Source: SZUA-229 sp041589175 | GTDB lineage: Bacteria; Pseudomonadota; Gammaproteobacteria; SZUA-229 | Length of the DNA: 12,410 nucleotides | NCBI GenBank assembly: GCA_041589175.1 | Contig: JBFHWF010000069.1 | Span: forward strand, 1 to 12,410 | Direction of reading: 5' to 3' | In this document: in pieces, positions 1-8,136 of the stretch | Position numbering within the stretch: the stretch's first letter is position 1 | Layout of the letters: every line of letters starts with the position of its first letter | Translations under genes and position numbers: made by a program | The notes under the pieces: model-generated | The model's input: only the letters and a program-made list of their open reading frames with translations | Told to the model about the DNA's origin: nothing | Database searches by the model: none

Positions 1-1500
1 CATTTCAACCGCTTCTAACAGGTAGGGCATAAGAATCCGGTTAACCAGAAATCCTGGTGAACTCTTAACAGGCAGAGGGAGTTTGTCAATTTGCCGGCCA
101 AATGCGAGTGATTTTTTCATGGTGTCATCGCTGGTATTGGTACCGCGTACGATTTCAACCAGTGGCATCAGTGCGACTGGATTAAAGAAGTGTATACCGA
201 CTAGACGATCAGGTTGTGCGAGGCATCCAGCAAGGTCTTCAAGGGGGATGCTTGATGTATTTGTGCCGAGTATGGCGCCTTCTTTCATCTGTGGCTCAAT
301 GGATTGATACAGAGATTTTTTAACCTCCAGATCTTCAAAAATAGCTTCAATGATAAGATCTGCGCGCCCCACACCAATACCATGAAGGTCGGGTACCAGT
401 CGATCCATTGCCTCTCTGATTGATCGCCGGTCTTTCTTGAATTTCTTACCGAACATATCCATTGAACGTTTCATGGTAGCTGCAAGGGCATCAGGTTTCT
501 GATCCTGTACGGTGACGCTGAAGCCACGAATGGCACACCAGGCAGCAATATCTCCACCCATAACGCCACCACCGATGACATGGATATGTCGCGGCGTAAA
601 ATCTTTCCTGTTGCCCTGCGTCTTTAACTGTTCCTGCAGGAAGAATACACGTACAAGATTGCGAGCCGTATCATCAGTCACCAGGCTGGCGACAGATTCA
701 ATTTCCTTTTGCAGCATTTTTTTAGGGGAGTCCATGTACTGCTGCCACAGATCGATCATTTTATAGGGAGCCGGGTAATGTTCCTTACGCGCTTTTTTAG
801 CCACCTGTTTACGCATCTGTGATGCAATGATTGGGCGGACCAGTTTATGATTAGCAATTCTATCTTTAACCGGCAGTTTTCTACCAGGCGGGCGGTTAAG
901 AACAAAGTAACGTGCGGCGCGTTTGAGCTGGCGTTCAGGTACCAGTTCATCAACCAGACCAATAGCCTTTGCACGTCGTCCCTGTAACATACGCCCGGTC
1001 AGCATGGCATCCATCGCGGCAAGAGGTCCGGCAAGTTGAATGCTACGAACGGTTCCACCATAACCGGGGTGAATGCCAAGTTTAACTTCTGGTAAACCCA
1101 CCCGGCTGTTTTTATCATCACACAGGATACGGTAGCGACAGGCGAGTGCCAGTTCCATGCCGCCACCCAGACAGAAGCCTCGTATCATGGCAACCGTCGT
1201 ACAGGACAGGGCTTCAATACGATTCATTATGCTGTGGCCGCGTGCCAGCATCTGTTCCGCTTCTTCCTGTGTGTTTATTGCGGTGAATTCGTTAATATCT
1301 GCACCGGCGATAAAGCCATTGTCTTTATCGCTGAGAAAAACGACGCCCAGAGGAGGAGAGCTTTCAAGTGTATCAAGTATGTTTTCCAGCTCATCCAGCA
1401 CATCTGAACGTAGAATATTGGTGCTGCTCTTACTGACGTCCAGGTGTAGCCACTGGATATTGTCGTCATCGGTTTCAACATGCCAGTTCTGGTAACTCAT
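1..1500 (-). CDS. fadJ: FadJ/FadB-like multifunctional enoyl-CoA hydratase / 3-hydroxyacyl-CoA dehydrogenase (partial, C-terminus beyond left edge)
   Basis: An open frame of 500 codons runs from ATG 1500-1498 to the window edge without a stop, so the C-terminus is missing. Residues 1-190 form a crotonase domain: AGADI at 65-69 and GGGMELALAC at 112-121 are the oxyanion-hole regions, and E116 and E138 (in GLPEVKLG) match the paired catalytic glutamates of FadB/FadJ. A Rossmann NAD-binding domain begins near residue 306 with GGGVMGG, and the dehydrogenase His lies in GIHFFNP (H437). In the family this soluble alpha subunit hydrates trans-2-enoyl-CoA and oxidises the 3-hydroxyacyl-CoA with NAD. 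The ATG overlaps the thiolase stop as ATGA, which suggests translational coupling. Motifs look closer to FadJ than FadB, but the exact subfamily symbol is an inference. Confidence 0.9.
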   Translation of the reverse strand, partial: MSYQNWHVETDDDNIQWLHLDVSKSSTNILRSDVLDELENILDTLESSPPLGVVFLSDKDNGFIAGADINEFTAINTQEEAEQMLARGHSIMNRIEALSCTTVAMIRGFCLGGGMELALACRYRILCDDKNSRVGLPEVKLGIHPGYGGTVRSIQLAGPLAAMDAMLTGRMLQGRRAKAIGLVDELVPERQLKRAARYFVLNRPPGRKLPVKDRIANHKLVRPIIASQMRKQVAKKARKEHYPAPYKMIDLWQQYMDSPKKMLQKEIESVASLVTDDTARNLVRVFFLQEQLKTQGNRKDFTPRHIHVIGGGVMGGDIAAWCAIRGFSVTVQDQKPDALAATMKRSMDMFGKKFKKDRRSIREAMDRLVPDLHGIGVGRADLIIEAIFEDLEVKKSLYQSIEPQMKEGAILGTNTSSIPLEDLAGCLAQPDRLVGIHFFNPVALMPLVEIVRGTNTSDDTMKKSLAFGRQIDKLPLPVKSSPGFLVNRILMPYLLEAVEM

Positions 1501-2795
1501 GCTTCACCTCCCGCTGCTTCAATCAACATGGCGCCTCCCTGACCACCGCCGATACATAAGCTGGCAATACCGCGTGTGGCGTTATTCTGTTTCAGTGTAT
1601 TCGCCAGGTGCAGGACGATACGTGCTCCACTGGCACCGACCGGATGCCCAAGGCTAATGCCTCCGCCGTCTACATTGAGTTTGTCATGGGGAATTTCACC
1701 AATGGCATCTTTCATTTTCAGTTCTGTCTTGCAGTAGTCATTATCCTGCCAGGCGTGCAGGCATCCGAGCACCTGACCGGCAAAGGCTTCATTGATTTCC
1801 CAGTAGTCAATATCGGTAATAGCCAGCTTGTTGCGCTTCATTACAGGGGCCATCGCATGGGCAGGGCCCAGACCCATCTGACGGGGATTGAGGCCGGCCC
1901 ATTCAGAGTCACAGATTTTTGCCAGCACCGGCAGATCATATTTTTTTACAGCTTTATCAGATGCCAGTAATAACATAGCCGCACCGTCAGTAACCTGTGC
2001 GCTATTACCCGGTGTGACCATGCCATAGGTACGATCGAAATAGGGTTTGAGTTTTGCCAGATTCTCCACCGACGAGTCACGGCGTATACCGTCGTCATGA
2101 TCGAAGTAATTACCGGCATTGTCATAGATCACTTCAATCTCTCCAAGTCGCCCATTGTCAGCGGCATCAGCCAGTCGTTGATGACTGGCGACCGCAAAGG
2201 CATCCATCTGTTCACGTTCGATACCAAAACGATAGGCAATTTCTTCAGTGGTCTGGCCCATAGACAGGCCTACAACGGGGTCGGTCAAACCGCGTAAAAG
2301 AGCGATAACAGGCTTTAGGTGACCGGGGCGTAATTTAATGAATGCTGAGAGCTTCTGGCCCAGGGTTTTAGCTGCCATCATGCCACTGAGCCAGTTCACC
2401 ATACTGTCGTTATACAGAATGGGGGCGCGGCTCATGGCTTCGGTGCCACCGGCCAGTACCAGGTCTGACTGACCCGATTTTATATTCCGATAGGCGCTAT
2501 CCAGTGCCTGTAAACCGGATGCGCAGTTTCGTTGTACCGTCCAGGCAGGAACACTCTCCGGTATACCCAGACGTAGAGCTACCACGCGAGCAATGTTCGC
2601 TTCGTCGGCGGTCGGCATGACACAGCCGAGAATAACTTCGTCAAGGTCTTTGAGTTCGATGTGCTGACTCAGTAGCAGAGGCCTCGCTGCTGCAACGGCA
2701 AGATCAGATGCCAGAAAAGCGCCTGGTTTACCTTTTGCTTTTAGAAAAGGAGTACGTCGTCCATCTACGATAAACACTTCGCGTTTACTTGGCAT
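1497..2795 (-). CDS. Acetyl-CoA acetyltransferase / 3-ketoacyl-CoA thiolase of the fatty-acid oxidation operon
   Basis: A 432-residue thiolase. The acyl-accepting nucleophile is C91 in QRNCASG, the NEAF motif is at 335-338, the catalytic His is H384 in GHPVGASGAR, and the second active-site Cys is C414 in CIGGGQGG. All the signature elements of a degradative thiolase are therefore present. It cleaves 3-ketoacyl-CoA with CoA to acetyl-CoA and a shortened acyl-CoA, the last step of the beta-oxidation cycle, in the cytoplasm. Length resembles FadI, but the C-terminal CIGGGQGG motif is more FadA/AtoB-like than the E. coli FadI version, so I give no symbol. The start ATG lies inside the end of fadE (11 nt overlap) with GGGAA about 8 nt upstream. 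The stop overlaps the next gene by 4 nt. It is probably the beta partner of the downstream multifunctional protein. Confidence 0.93.
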   Translation of the reverse strand: MPSKREVFIVDGRRTPFLKAKGKPGAFLASDLAVAAARPLLLSQHIELKDLDEVILGCVMPTADEANIARVVALRLGIPESVPAWTVQRNCASGLQALDSAYRNIKSGQSDLVLAGGTEAMSRAPILYNDSMVNWLSGMMAAKTLGQKLSAFIKLRPGHLKPVIALLRGLTDPVVGLSMGQTTEEIAYRFGIEREQMDAFAVASHQRLADAADNGRLGEIEVIYDNAGNYFDHDDGIRRDSSVENLAKLKPYFDRTYGMVTPGNSAQVTDGAAMLLLASDKAVKKYDLPVLAKICDSEWAGLNPRQMGLGPAHAMAPVMKRNKLAITDIDYWEINEAFAGQVLGCLHAWQDNDYCKTELKMKDAIGEIPHDKLNVDGGGISLGHPVGASGARIVLHLANTLKQNNATRGIASLCIGGGQGGAMLIEAAGGEA

Positions 2796-5223
2796 TGATC
2801 AGTTCCCATCCCGAATGAGTGAATTCATCGACACGAGTTGCATTACGTGTCGCATCATAAGCTTTACGTATCAGTGTAGCTTCGTCTTCATTGATAATAC
2901 CCTGTTTAAGGGCTTCATCAATGCTAGAAGGGTAGTCCCGTGCATTAATCAGGCCGATACGAATCGCATCCTTTAGTTTACGTTCGGCATCTTCCGCTTC
3001 GAGTACACAATGCAGGGCATATTCGAGACGACCCATGCCGTCATCAGGGTCATCCGTAAGGTAAATGTTTTCTGTCAGCCGATCGCGTGCAAGTGAAGGG
3101 GTTAACAGCAGGCGGGCCACTTTGTGACCAAGTTTGTCTGATGGCCCACCATAGGGCTTGGTCAAGGGAAAGATCACCATATTTAGTATGGTGCCAACTA
3201 CCGGTATCGGGAAGTTACGCATCACCGACTTCATGGCTTCCTGGGTTTCGTATAAACAGTGTTCACAGGCCCATTCGAATAGTGCGAGTTCATCGTCTTT
3301 ATAACCATCATCTTCAAACTGTTTCAAGACCGCAGTTAACAGGTACATATTTGAGAGAGCATCGGCAAGTCGGCCAGAAATTTTTTCCTTGCGCTTGAGT
3401 GAGCCGCCAAGGATTAACACACAGGCATCGGCCAGTAGCGCAAAGGCAGAACTCATACGTGTGAGTTGTTGATAATAGCAACGAGCCTTACCACGGCCGG
3501 GTGCCCCTGTTAGTTTTGCAGCGGTCAGGCCCAGCCAGAGTGAGCGGAAGAAGTTGCTGGCAATGAAACCAATATGCCCGAATAGTGCATCATCGAACAT
3601 ATTGAGCGATAGCTCTTTGTCCGGATGATTAACCGCTTCAACTTCGCGTAACAGATAGGGGTGAGAACGCAGTGCACCCTGACCAAACACAATCATTGTT
3701 CGTGTCAGAATGTTTGCACCTTCTACCGTAATACTAATGGGTATACCCTGATAGGCACGTCCGAGAAAATTGTTAGGCCCCATGCAGATACCATGACCCC
3801 CATGAATATCCATCGCGTGATTGACCAGTGTGCGCATGCGTTCCGTCATCTGGTATTTCATGATGCCTGATATTACCGACGGGCTTTCGCCGGTATCCAG
3901 CCCGGTGAGGGTAAGCTTACGAGCAGCATTCATAATGTAGGCATTGCCGCCGATAATTGCCAGAGACTCTTCAACACCTTCAAAATAACCAATGGGTATT
4001 TTGAACTGTTTGCGAACACGGGCATAAGCACCGGTATACCGAGCAGCATACTTACCCGCACCTGTTGAAAGAGCAGGCAGGGAAATGGCGCGGCCATCGG
4101 CCAGGCAGTTCATTAACATGGTCCAGCCTTTACCTGCATACTTTTCACCACCGATAACCCAGTCGATGGGTATAAATACATCCTTGCCGCGGTTAGGGCC
4201 ATTCATAAACATATGGTTGGCTGTGAAGTGTCGATTGCCAATTTCAACACCGGGTGTTGTGGTTTTAATTAACGCCAGTGTAATGCCAATATCGTCATCT
4301 TCACCAATCAGGTGTTCCGGGTCATAGAGTTTAAATGCCAGCCCCAGTACCGTAGCCACAGGGCCGAGAGTGATATAGCGTTTTTCCCAGTTAAGGCGAA
4401 TGCCCAGTACATCCTTTTCACCATCAAACTCACCCTTGCACACCACACCGTAATCGGGCATGGCGACAGCATCGCTGCCATTATCCGGACCGGTTAAACC
4501 AAAGCAGGGAATTTCATCACCACTGGCAAGACGCGGCAGATAATAGTTTTTCTGATCCTCGGTGCCATAGTGCATGAGTAGTTCACCGGGGCCGAGTGAG
4601 TTGGGTACCATTACAGTCACAGCGGCGGTGATACTGCGCCCGGCAATTTTCATGACCACGCTGGAGTGACCCAGTGCAGAGAATTCCAGTCCACCGTAGG
4701 ATTTTGGAATGATCATGGCGAAAAATTTATTCGCCTTAAGAAAGTCCCACACGTCTTTTGGCAGGTCATGGTCGTGTTGTGTTATCTGCCAGTCATCCAG
4801 CATCTTGCATAATTCTTCTACGGGGCCATCGAGGAATGCCTGCTCTTCATCACTTAGCTGGCTCTCTGGAAGCTCACGAATTTTATTGTAATCTGGCTTG
4901 CCGCTAAACAGATCGGCCTCCCACCAGGTTTTACCGGCTTCCAGGGCTTCCTGTTCAGTTTTCGAAATACTGGGCATTGCACTGCGCATGAAATCGAGCA
5001 ATGGTAGTGAGAAATATTTTTTACGAATATCGGGCAGGTTAAGTGGTACCACGACGATCAGGAACAGCGCCCACAGTATGACCAGTGTGGTCATGCTGGC
5101 GATTCCGGTGAAGGTAAATATAAGCAGCGCAGCACCCAGTATGGCATTCCATACGACCATCGGGAGTCGTAAGTAGGCGGCACTGCCGATGATGACGATG
5201 AAGATTAGCAACCAGGTTAACAT
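2785..5223 (-). CDS. fadE: Membrane-anchored acyl-CoA dehydrogenase FadE
   Basis: An acyl-CoA dehydrogenase of about 812 residues, matching the long E. coli FadE (814 aa) over its length. Two hydrophobic segments in the first 60 residues should anchor it in the inner membrane. After them come the FadE landmarks: TWWEADLFSGKP, EQAFLDGPVEELC, FFAMIIPKSYGGLEFSA, VPNSLGPGELL, GLTGPDNGSDA (flavin/substrate region) and ITVEGANILTRTM, whose Glu (E501) is a likely active-site residue. It catalyses the FAD-dependent first step of beta-oxidation, acyl-CoA to trans-2-enoyl-CoA. Two in-frame ATGs exist, at 5229 and 5223. AGGAG (5230-5234, minus strand) touches the first but sits 6 nt before the second, so I chose 5223. 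It lies in a unit with the thiolase and multifunctional genes. Confidence 0.95.
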   Translation of the reverse strand: MLTWLLIFIVIIGSAAYLRLPMVVWNAILGAALLIFTFTGIASMTTLVILWALFLIVVVPLNLPDIRKKYFSLPLLDFMRSAMPSISKTEQEALEAGKTWWEADLFSGKPDYNKIRELPESQLSDEEQAFLDGPVEELCKMLDDWQITQHDHDLPKDVWDFLKANKFFAMIIPKSYGGLEFSALGHSSVVMKIAGRSITAAVTVMVPNSLGPGELLMHYGTEDQKNYYLPRLASGDEIPCFGLTGPDNGSDAVAMPDYGVVCKGEFDGEKDVLGIRLNWEKRYITLGPVATVLGLAFKLYDPEHLIGEDDDIGITLALIKTTTPGVEIGNRHFTANHMFMNGPNRGKDVFIPIDWVIGGEKYAGKGWTMLMNCLADGRAISLPALSTGAGKYAARYTGAYARVRKQFKIPIGYFEGVEESLAIIGGNAYIMNAARKLTLTGLDTGESPSVISGIMKYQMTERMRTLVNHAMDIHGGHGICMGPNNFLGRAYQGIPISITVEGANILTRTMIVFGQGALRSHPYLLREVEAVNHPDKELSLNMFDDALFGHIGFIASNFFRSLWLGLTAAKLTGAPGRGKARCYYQQLTRMSSAFALLADACVLILGGSLKRKEKISGRLADALSNMYLLTAVLKQFEDDGYKDDELALFEWACEHCLYETQEAMKSVMRNFPIPVVGTILNMVIFPLTKPYGGPSDKLGHKVARLLLTPSLARDRLTENIYLTDDPDDGMGRLEYALHCVLEAEDAERKLKDAIRIGLINARDYPSSIDEALKQGIINEDEATLIRKAYDATRNATRVDEFTHSGWELINAK

Positions 5224-5229
5224 GGGCAT

Positions 5230-5234
5230 CTCCT
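5230..5234 (-). promoter_or_regulatory. Shine-Dalgarno AGGAG deciding the fadE start
   Basis: Read on the minus strand, AGGAG is directly followed by ATGCCCATG. Spacing is zero for the upstream ATG and 6 nt for the downstream ATG (5223-5221), so initiation at the downstream ATG is favoured. Confidence 0.7.
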
Positions 5235-5250
5235 GTGATGATTTTGTCTG

Positions 5251-6216
5251 TTATGCCAGTTTATTATTGGCCTGATCGATGTCGATCTGATCGGACGCAT
5301 TTTGTTCTGTATCACTGATGTCATTATGGCTGACCTGATCGTCAACTATTTTCTCTGACACCGTCTCTCGGATCGCATCAGGTACCGGTAAGCGCATATC
5401 GTGTTCATCATTGAGTTCGATTCCATCCTTGCCCCATGGCATTTTGCGGTAAATAGCAAGTTCATCGAAATCTAGTATAGGGTATTTAATGACATCGAAA
5501 TAGGGGGAATAATCGAAGTCTTTGGGTGTTATCAAACGCGTGTTGCGTTTGTATAACACCAGCTGCCCATCTTCATTTCGGTGGAGTACAGGGAGTATCG
5601 GGTAGTGCACCGACGCAAAGGCTTCAGCCAGCATGGTTGAGCATACCGTATGTGTTGGTGTGCCTGCATTGTGCTCGAACAAACTGGAGCGCCAGCGGCG
5701 GGGCAGGAAACTGTAGGGGAACAAAAACCTCGCCAGGTCGAGTATCTGGCGCACATTATAAAAACTGCCAAGTCGATTTATGGCGTAGGAAATAACCTTC
5801 TGTGAATCTGTGCGCGTAATACTGGTAGGCCGACAGATGCGCAGATGGTCGTTACGATACTTGGAAATATTATCAACGATAGTGCCAGAGCCAAGTTGTG
5901 ATTCGATAATGAGCTGGTCGTCAGGCTCGCCCTGATAAAACTTCTGAATGTAGTCACGTAACACTGGATCATCGATATTATGCAGTCGACCGATATAAAT
6001 GGCTGAGTGGGTCCAGTTACTGAGGGTAATGCTTTTAATTATTTCACTGACCGGGGCACGGCCTTCCACCAGGATAACGTCACCTGGGCGGATCTCGTAT
6101 CGCAGGCGATCGAAATCCGACAGGGGCATATGTTCATCATCACGGTTATGGGTTAACCAGTGAACGATCTTTTCCCAGATGCTATTTCGGATAACGCTGA
6201 ACGGGTTTAACCTCAT
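5251..6216 (-). CDS. YiiX/YebB-like permuted NlpC/P60 papain-fold cysteine hydrolase
   Basis: About 321 residues from ATG 6216 (324 from a GTG at 6225). I prefer the ATG because GGAG lies 3-4 nt before it, while the GTG has no visible Shine-Dalgarno sequence. The order of motifs is that of a circularly permuted NlpC/P60 (YaeF/YiiX) enzyme: RPGDVILVEG, then NWTHSAIYIG with the likely catalytic His (H73 counted from the GTG), IIESQLGSG with a possible third residue E108, and later THTVCSTMLAEAF with the likely nucleophile C195. The last 55-60 residues are acidic and low in hydrophobics, so probably disordered. No signal peptide is evident. The family includes amidases and hydrolases whose substrates are mostly unknown. 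It ends 27 nt before fadE in the same direction, so co-transcription with beta-oxidation genes is likely. A role in acyl or lipid chemistry is only an inference. Confidence 0.8.
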   Translation of the reverse strand: MRLNPFSVIRNSIWEKIVHWLTHNRDDEHMPLSDFDRLRYEIRPGDVILVEGRAPVSEIIKSITLSNWTHSAIYIGRLHNIDDPVLRDYIQKFYQGEPDDQLIIESQLGSGTIVDNISKYRNDHLRICRPTSITRTDSQKVISYAINRLGSFYNVRQILDLARFLFPYSFLPRRWRSSLFEHNAGTPTHTVCSTMLAEAFASVHYPILPVLHRNEDGQLVLYKRNTRLITPKDFDYSPYFDVIKYPILDFDELAIYRKMPWGKDGIELNDEHDMRLPVPDAIRETVSEKIVDDQVSHNDISDTEQNASDQIDIDQANNKLA

Positions 6217-6291
6217 AAGCTCCACGCGGTGACTTTATAGTTATTCTGATGGTTACTGTCTGGATCGGCTCTATTACCTCTAAGTTTAGTC

Positions 6292-6304
6292 AATGCATTG
6301 CATT
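6292..6304. promoter_or_regulatory. Inverted repeat AATGCA-T-TGCATT upstream of the hydrolase-fad unit
   Basis: AATGCA and TGCATT form a perfect 6-bp inverted repeat around one T, overlapping a second palindrome CAATGCATTG (6291-6300). It lies in the 120-nt gap between the aminotransferase and the hydrolase-fad genes. Reading the minus strand, TTGACT (about 6293-6288) follows it, but no well-spaced -10 is visible. It could be an operator; chance is not excluded. Confidence 0.25.
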
Positions 6305-6336
6305 TTTACCGTGCAGTATTGCTATATAACTGTTTT

Positions 6337-7458
6337 TTATGTGAATTTTTCCACAAGTTCGACGAGTGTATGTAATTGATCGCGGGGTGTGTAGTAATGG
6401 GGTGAGAAACGAATGCCGCCACCACGTGGCGCACACACCACGCCACTATCCACAAGCTGCTTATAAAGTACATCATGGTCGGCTGACTGATGCGCAATCG
6501 TGACAATACCCGCATGACGGTTTCGTTGCTGTGGGCTAAGCACTGTAAATTCGGGACGATTAGCAAAGGCATTAATCAGAAACTGGATATTATCCAGTAC
6601 CTGTTGCTCAACCTGATGCATACCCCGTTCCAGCAGTAATTCGATACTCGGCAATAAGGTGTGTGTGGCCAGCATATTGGGGCTGCCACATTCAAAGCGC
6701 CGGGCATCTGTAGCCGGTTTCCACTGGCGCATTGCCGAGAAATCCGACAGGTTATCCACCATATGCCAGCCAAACTGCTGAAGCTCGAGTAACTCTAAGC
6801 GAGATTGTTTGCAGTAAAACAGCGCCAGACCTTCCGGGCCAAGCATCCACTTATGTCCATCGGCCACGGCAAAGTCGGCGTGGATCGCCTGTACATCGAA
6901 ATCGAGTGCGCCAATCTGTTGTATGGCATCCACACAATATAAAATATCCCGTTGCCGACAGGCCTCACCCAGCGTATGCAGATCCATACGTAAGCCACTG
7001 GCATACTGAACGGCGCTAATACTGAGCAGGCGCGTATTGTCATCCATCTGCTCAATGAGTGCCTGTTCCGGCTCTTCACCACTGATATCTGCAATACGTA
7101 GCTCGACACCCTGACTGCGTAGTGCATCCCACACGATAAAGTTAGAGGGGAACTCCTGGTTGCTGATAACAATATTATCCCCAGGCTGCCACTGGATGCC
7201 CTTTGCAATAATCGACAGGCCTTCAGACGTGTTCTTTAGCAATGCAATTTCATCACTGGATTTTGCATGAATAAGTGTTGCCAGTGCCTGCTTGAGTTTT
7301 TGTTCGGTCTCCATCCAGCGGTCATAGTGGCGAGAACCGAGTCGCCCGTTCTCAGCGGCAAATGCCTGAACCGCCCGCATGGTGCGTACCGGCCATGGAG
7401 CAACCGCAGCATGATTTACATAGATAAGTGAGGGGTCCAGATCAAAATCGTTGTCCAT
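6337..7458 (-). CDS. Class V PLP-dependent aminotransferase-fold enzyme, substrate unknown
   Basis: A 373-residue protein of the fold-type I, class V aminotransferase family (NifS / isopenicillin-N epimerase-like). NHAAVAPWP at 15-23 is the N-terminal substrate-loop motif. KNTSEGL (75-81) should bind the PLP phosphate, VDAIQ (176-180) supplies the Asp and Gln that contact the pyridine ring, and K203 in ADGHKWMLGPEG is the Schiff-base lysine. GGGIRFSPHYYT near the C-terminus matches the conserved Arg region. I see no SufS/CsdA-type catalytic Cys loop, so a standard cysteine desulfurase is unlikely and the reaction is unknown. AAGG lies about 6 nt before the ATG. The gene is divergent from the CYTH gene (103-nt gap) and 120 nt upstream of the hydrolase-fad genes on the same strand. 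Whether it shares their transcript is uncertain. Confidence 0.85.
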   Translation of the reverse strand: MDNDFDLDPSLIYVNHAAVAPWPVRTMRAVQAFAAENGRLGSRHYDRWMETEQKLKQALATLIHAKSSDEIALLKNTSEGLSIIAKGIQWQPGDNIVISNQEFPSNFIVWDALRSQGVELRIADISGEEPEQALIEQMDDNTRLLSISAVQYASGLRMDLHTLGEACRQRDILYCVDAIQQIGALDFDVQAIHADFAVADGHKWMLGPEGLALFYCKQSRLELLELQQFGWHMVDNLSDFSAMRQWKPATDARRFECGSPNMLATHTLLPSIELLLERGMHQVEQQVLDNIQFLINAFANRPEFTVLSPQQRNRHAGIVTIAHQSADHDVLYKQLVDSGVVCAPRGGGIRFSPHYYTPRDQLHTLVELVEKFT

Positions 7459-7561
7459 GGCTGCCTTTATATAATGTCCGTGAAAAAGAGTTGCGTGTTA
7501 TTACAGGGTGTTTATGACAAGATATCACCGACTATAAACGGGGTGAGAGCATTGGTGAAGT

Positions 7562-8029
7562 ATGCCAGTAGAAATCGAACGTAAATTTTTATTAAACAGT
7601 GATGCCTGGCGCAATGAAGTTAAGCGTTCAGTTCGTATTCGCCAGGGCTATCTGGGTAAGATCGACAAGGCCTCGGTACGCGTGAGAGTGCAGGGCGAGC
7701 AGGCCAACATCAACGTAAAAAGCGCCACCCTCGGCATGCGCCGCATGGAATACGAATACCCCATTCCGCTGGACGAAGCCGAGGAAATGCTCGACCAGCT
7801 CTGCGCCACACCGCAAATAGACAAAACCCGCTACTTCGTACAGCACGGCAAACACCTGTGGGAAATCGACGAGTTTTATGGTGATAACCAGGGTCTTATC
7901 GTTGCCGAAGTAGAACTGGGCGCCGAAGACGAAGCCTTCGAAAAACCCGAATGGGCGGGGCAGGACGTAACCGAAGACCCGCGCTACTACAACGTAAACC
8001 TAATCAAAGCCCCATACAACACCTGGTGA
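7562..8029 (+). CDS. CYTH-domain protein (CyaB/ThTPase-type triphosphate-binding)
   Basis: A 155-residue single-domain CYTH protein. The signature ExExK is E4-x-E6-x-K8 in VEIERKFL at the very N-terminus, which also supports the chosen ATG (GGTGA a few nt upstream). Further tunnel residues appear as RIRQGYL, VRVRVQGEQA, NVKSA, EYEYPIP, KTRYFV, WEIDEFYG and IVAEVELG, alternating charged strands as expected of a triphosphate tunnel enzyme. Members hydrolyse inorganic triphosphate or thiamine triphosphate, or make cAMP; short stand-alone bacterial forms are most often triphosphatases, but the substrate cannot be read from sequence. By eye, codons in the second half end more often in C or G than those of the fad genes. 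A perfect hairpin follows 7 nt after the stop. Confidence 0.9.
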   Translation: MPVEIERKFLLNSDAWRNEVKRSVRIRQGYLGKIDKASVRVRVQGEQANINVKSATLGMRRMEYEYPIPLDEAEEMLDQLCATPQIDKTRYFVQHGKHLWEIDEFYGDNQGLIVAEVELGAEDEAFEKPEWAGQDVTEDPRYYNVNLIKAPYNTW

Positions 8030-8035
8030 CCTGAC

Positions 8036-8054
8036 CTGTTGGCAGAGCCAACAG
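8036..8054 (+). terminator. Perfect 8-bp hairpin after the CYTH gene, possible weak terminator
   Basis: CTGTTGGC, loop AGA, GCCAACAG: a perfect GC-rich stem starting 7 nt after the CYTH stop. It is followed by CTCAATTCTTTAATTG, which is only partly U-rich, so termination efficiency is doubtful. It may instead protect the mRNA 3' end. Confidence 0.45.
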
Positions 8055-8065
8055 CTCAATTCTTT

Positions 8066-8094
8066 AATTGCGTATATTTGCGTCCATTTGCGTT
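8066..8094 (+). repeat. Decamer array A (three TTTGCGT-type units, period 10)
   Basis: TTGCGT or TTTGCGT recurs at 8068, 8077 and 8087 with a period of about 10 nt. The unit is the reverse complement of AACGCAAATG seen in array B. It begins AATTGCGTATATTTGCGT, nearly identical to the start of array C, so A and C are direct copies on either side of uvrY. Confidence 0.7.
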
Positions 8095-8097
8095 GAC

Positions 8098-8136
8098 GTG
8101 CATGGATGCACTAAGCCAGCGGGCGCATGGATGCGC
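8098..8136 (+). promoter_or_regulatory. Twin hairpins with UGGA loops (CsrA/RsmA-site-like)
   Basis: GTGCATGGATGCAC (8098-8111) and GCGCATGGATGCGC (8123-8136) are each perfect inverted repeats. As RNA, each folds into a 5-bp stem with a UGGA tetraloop. The core CAUGGAUG resembles the known CsrA consensus (A-N-GGA in a hairpin loop). Two more GGA triplets follow at 8138-8140 and 8153-8155. This could be a CsrA-titrating RNA, a regulated leader, or a dispersed hairpin repeat. I see no clear promoter or terminator that would define a small RNA. Confidence 0.4.

Noticed and set aside
1157..1495. Plus-strand frame antisense to the multifunctional beta-oxidation gene
   Set aside because: The opposite frame carries intact crotonase motifs; this one is low-complexity Ser-rich antisense sequence.
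6226..6336. FadR or PsrA operator in front of the fad genes
   Set aside because: Neither an AACTGGTCNGACCAGTT-like nor a GAAAC-N4-GTTTC-like site is recognisable there.
6337..7458. Assignment of the PLP enzyme as SufS/CsdA/IscS cysteine desulfurase
   Set aside because: The desulfurase active-site Cys loop is not visible and no Fe-S or sulfur-transfer genes are adjacent.
7459..7561. Promoter for the CYTH gene at TATAAA (7533-7538)
   Set aside because: The -10-like hexamer is acceptable but no -35 element is found at a suitable spacing; left unannotated.
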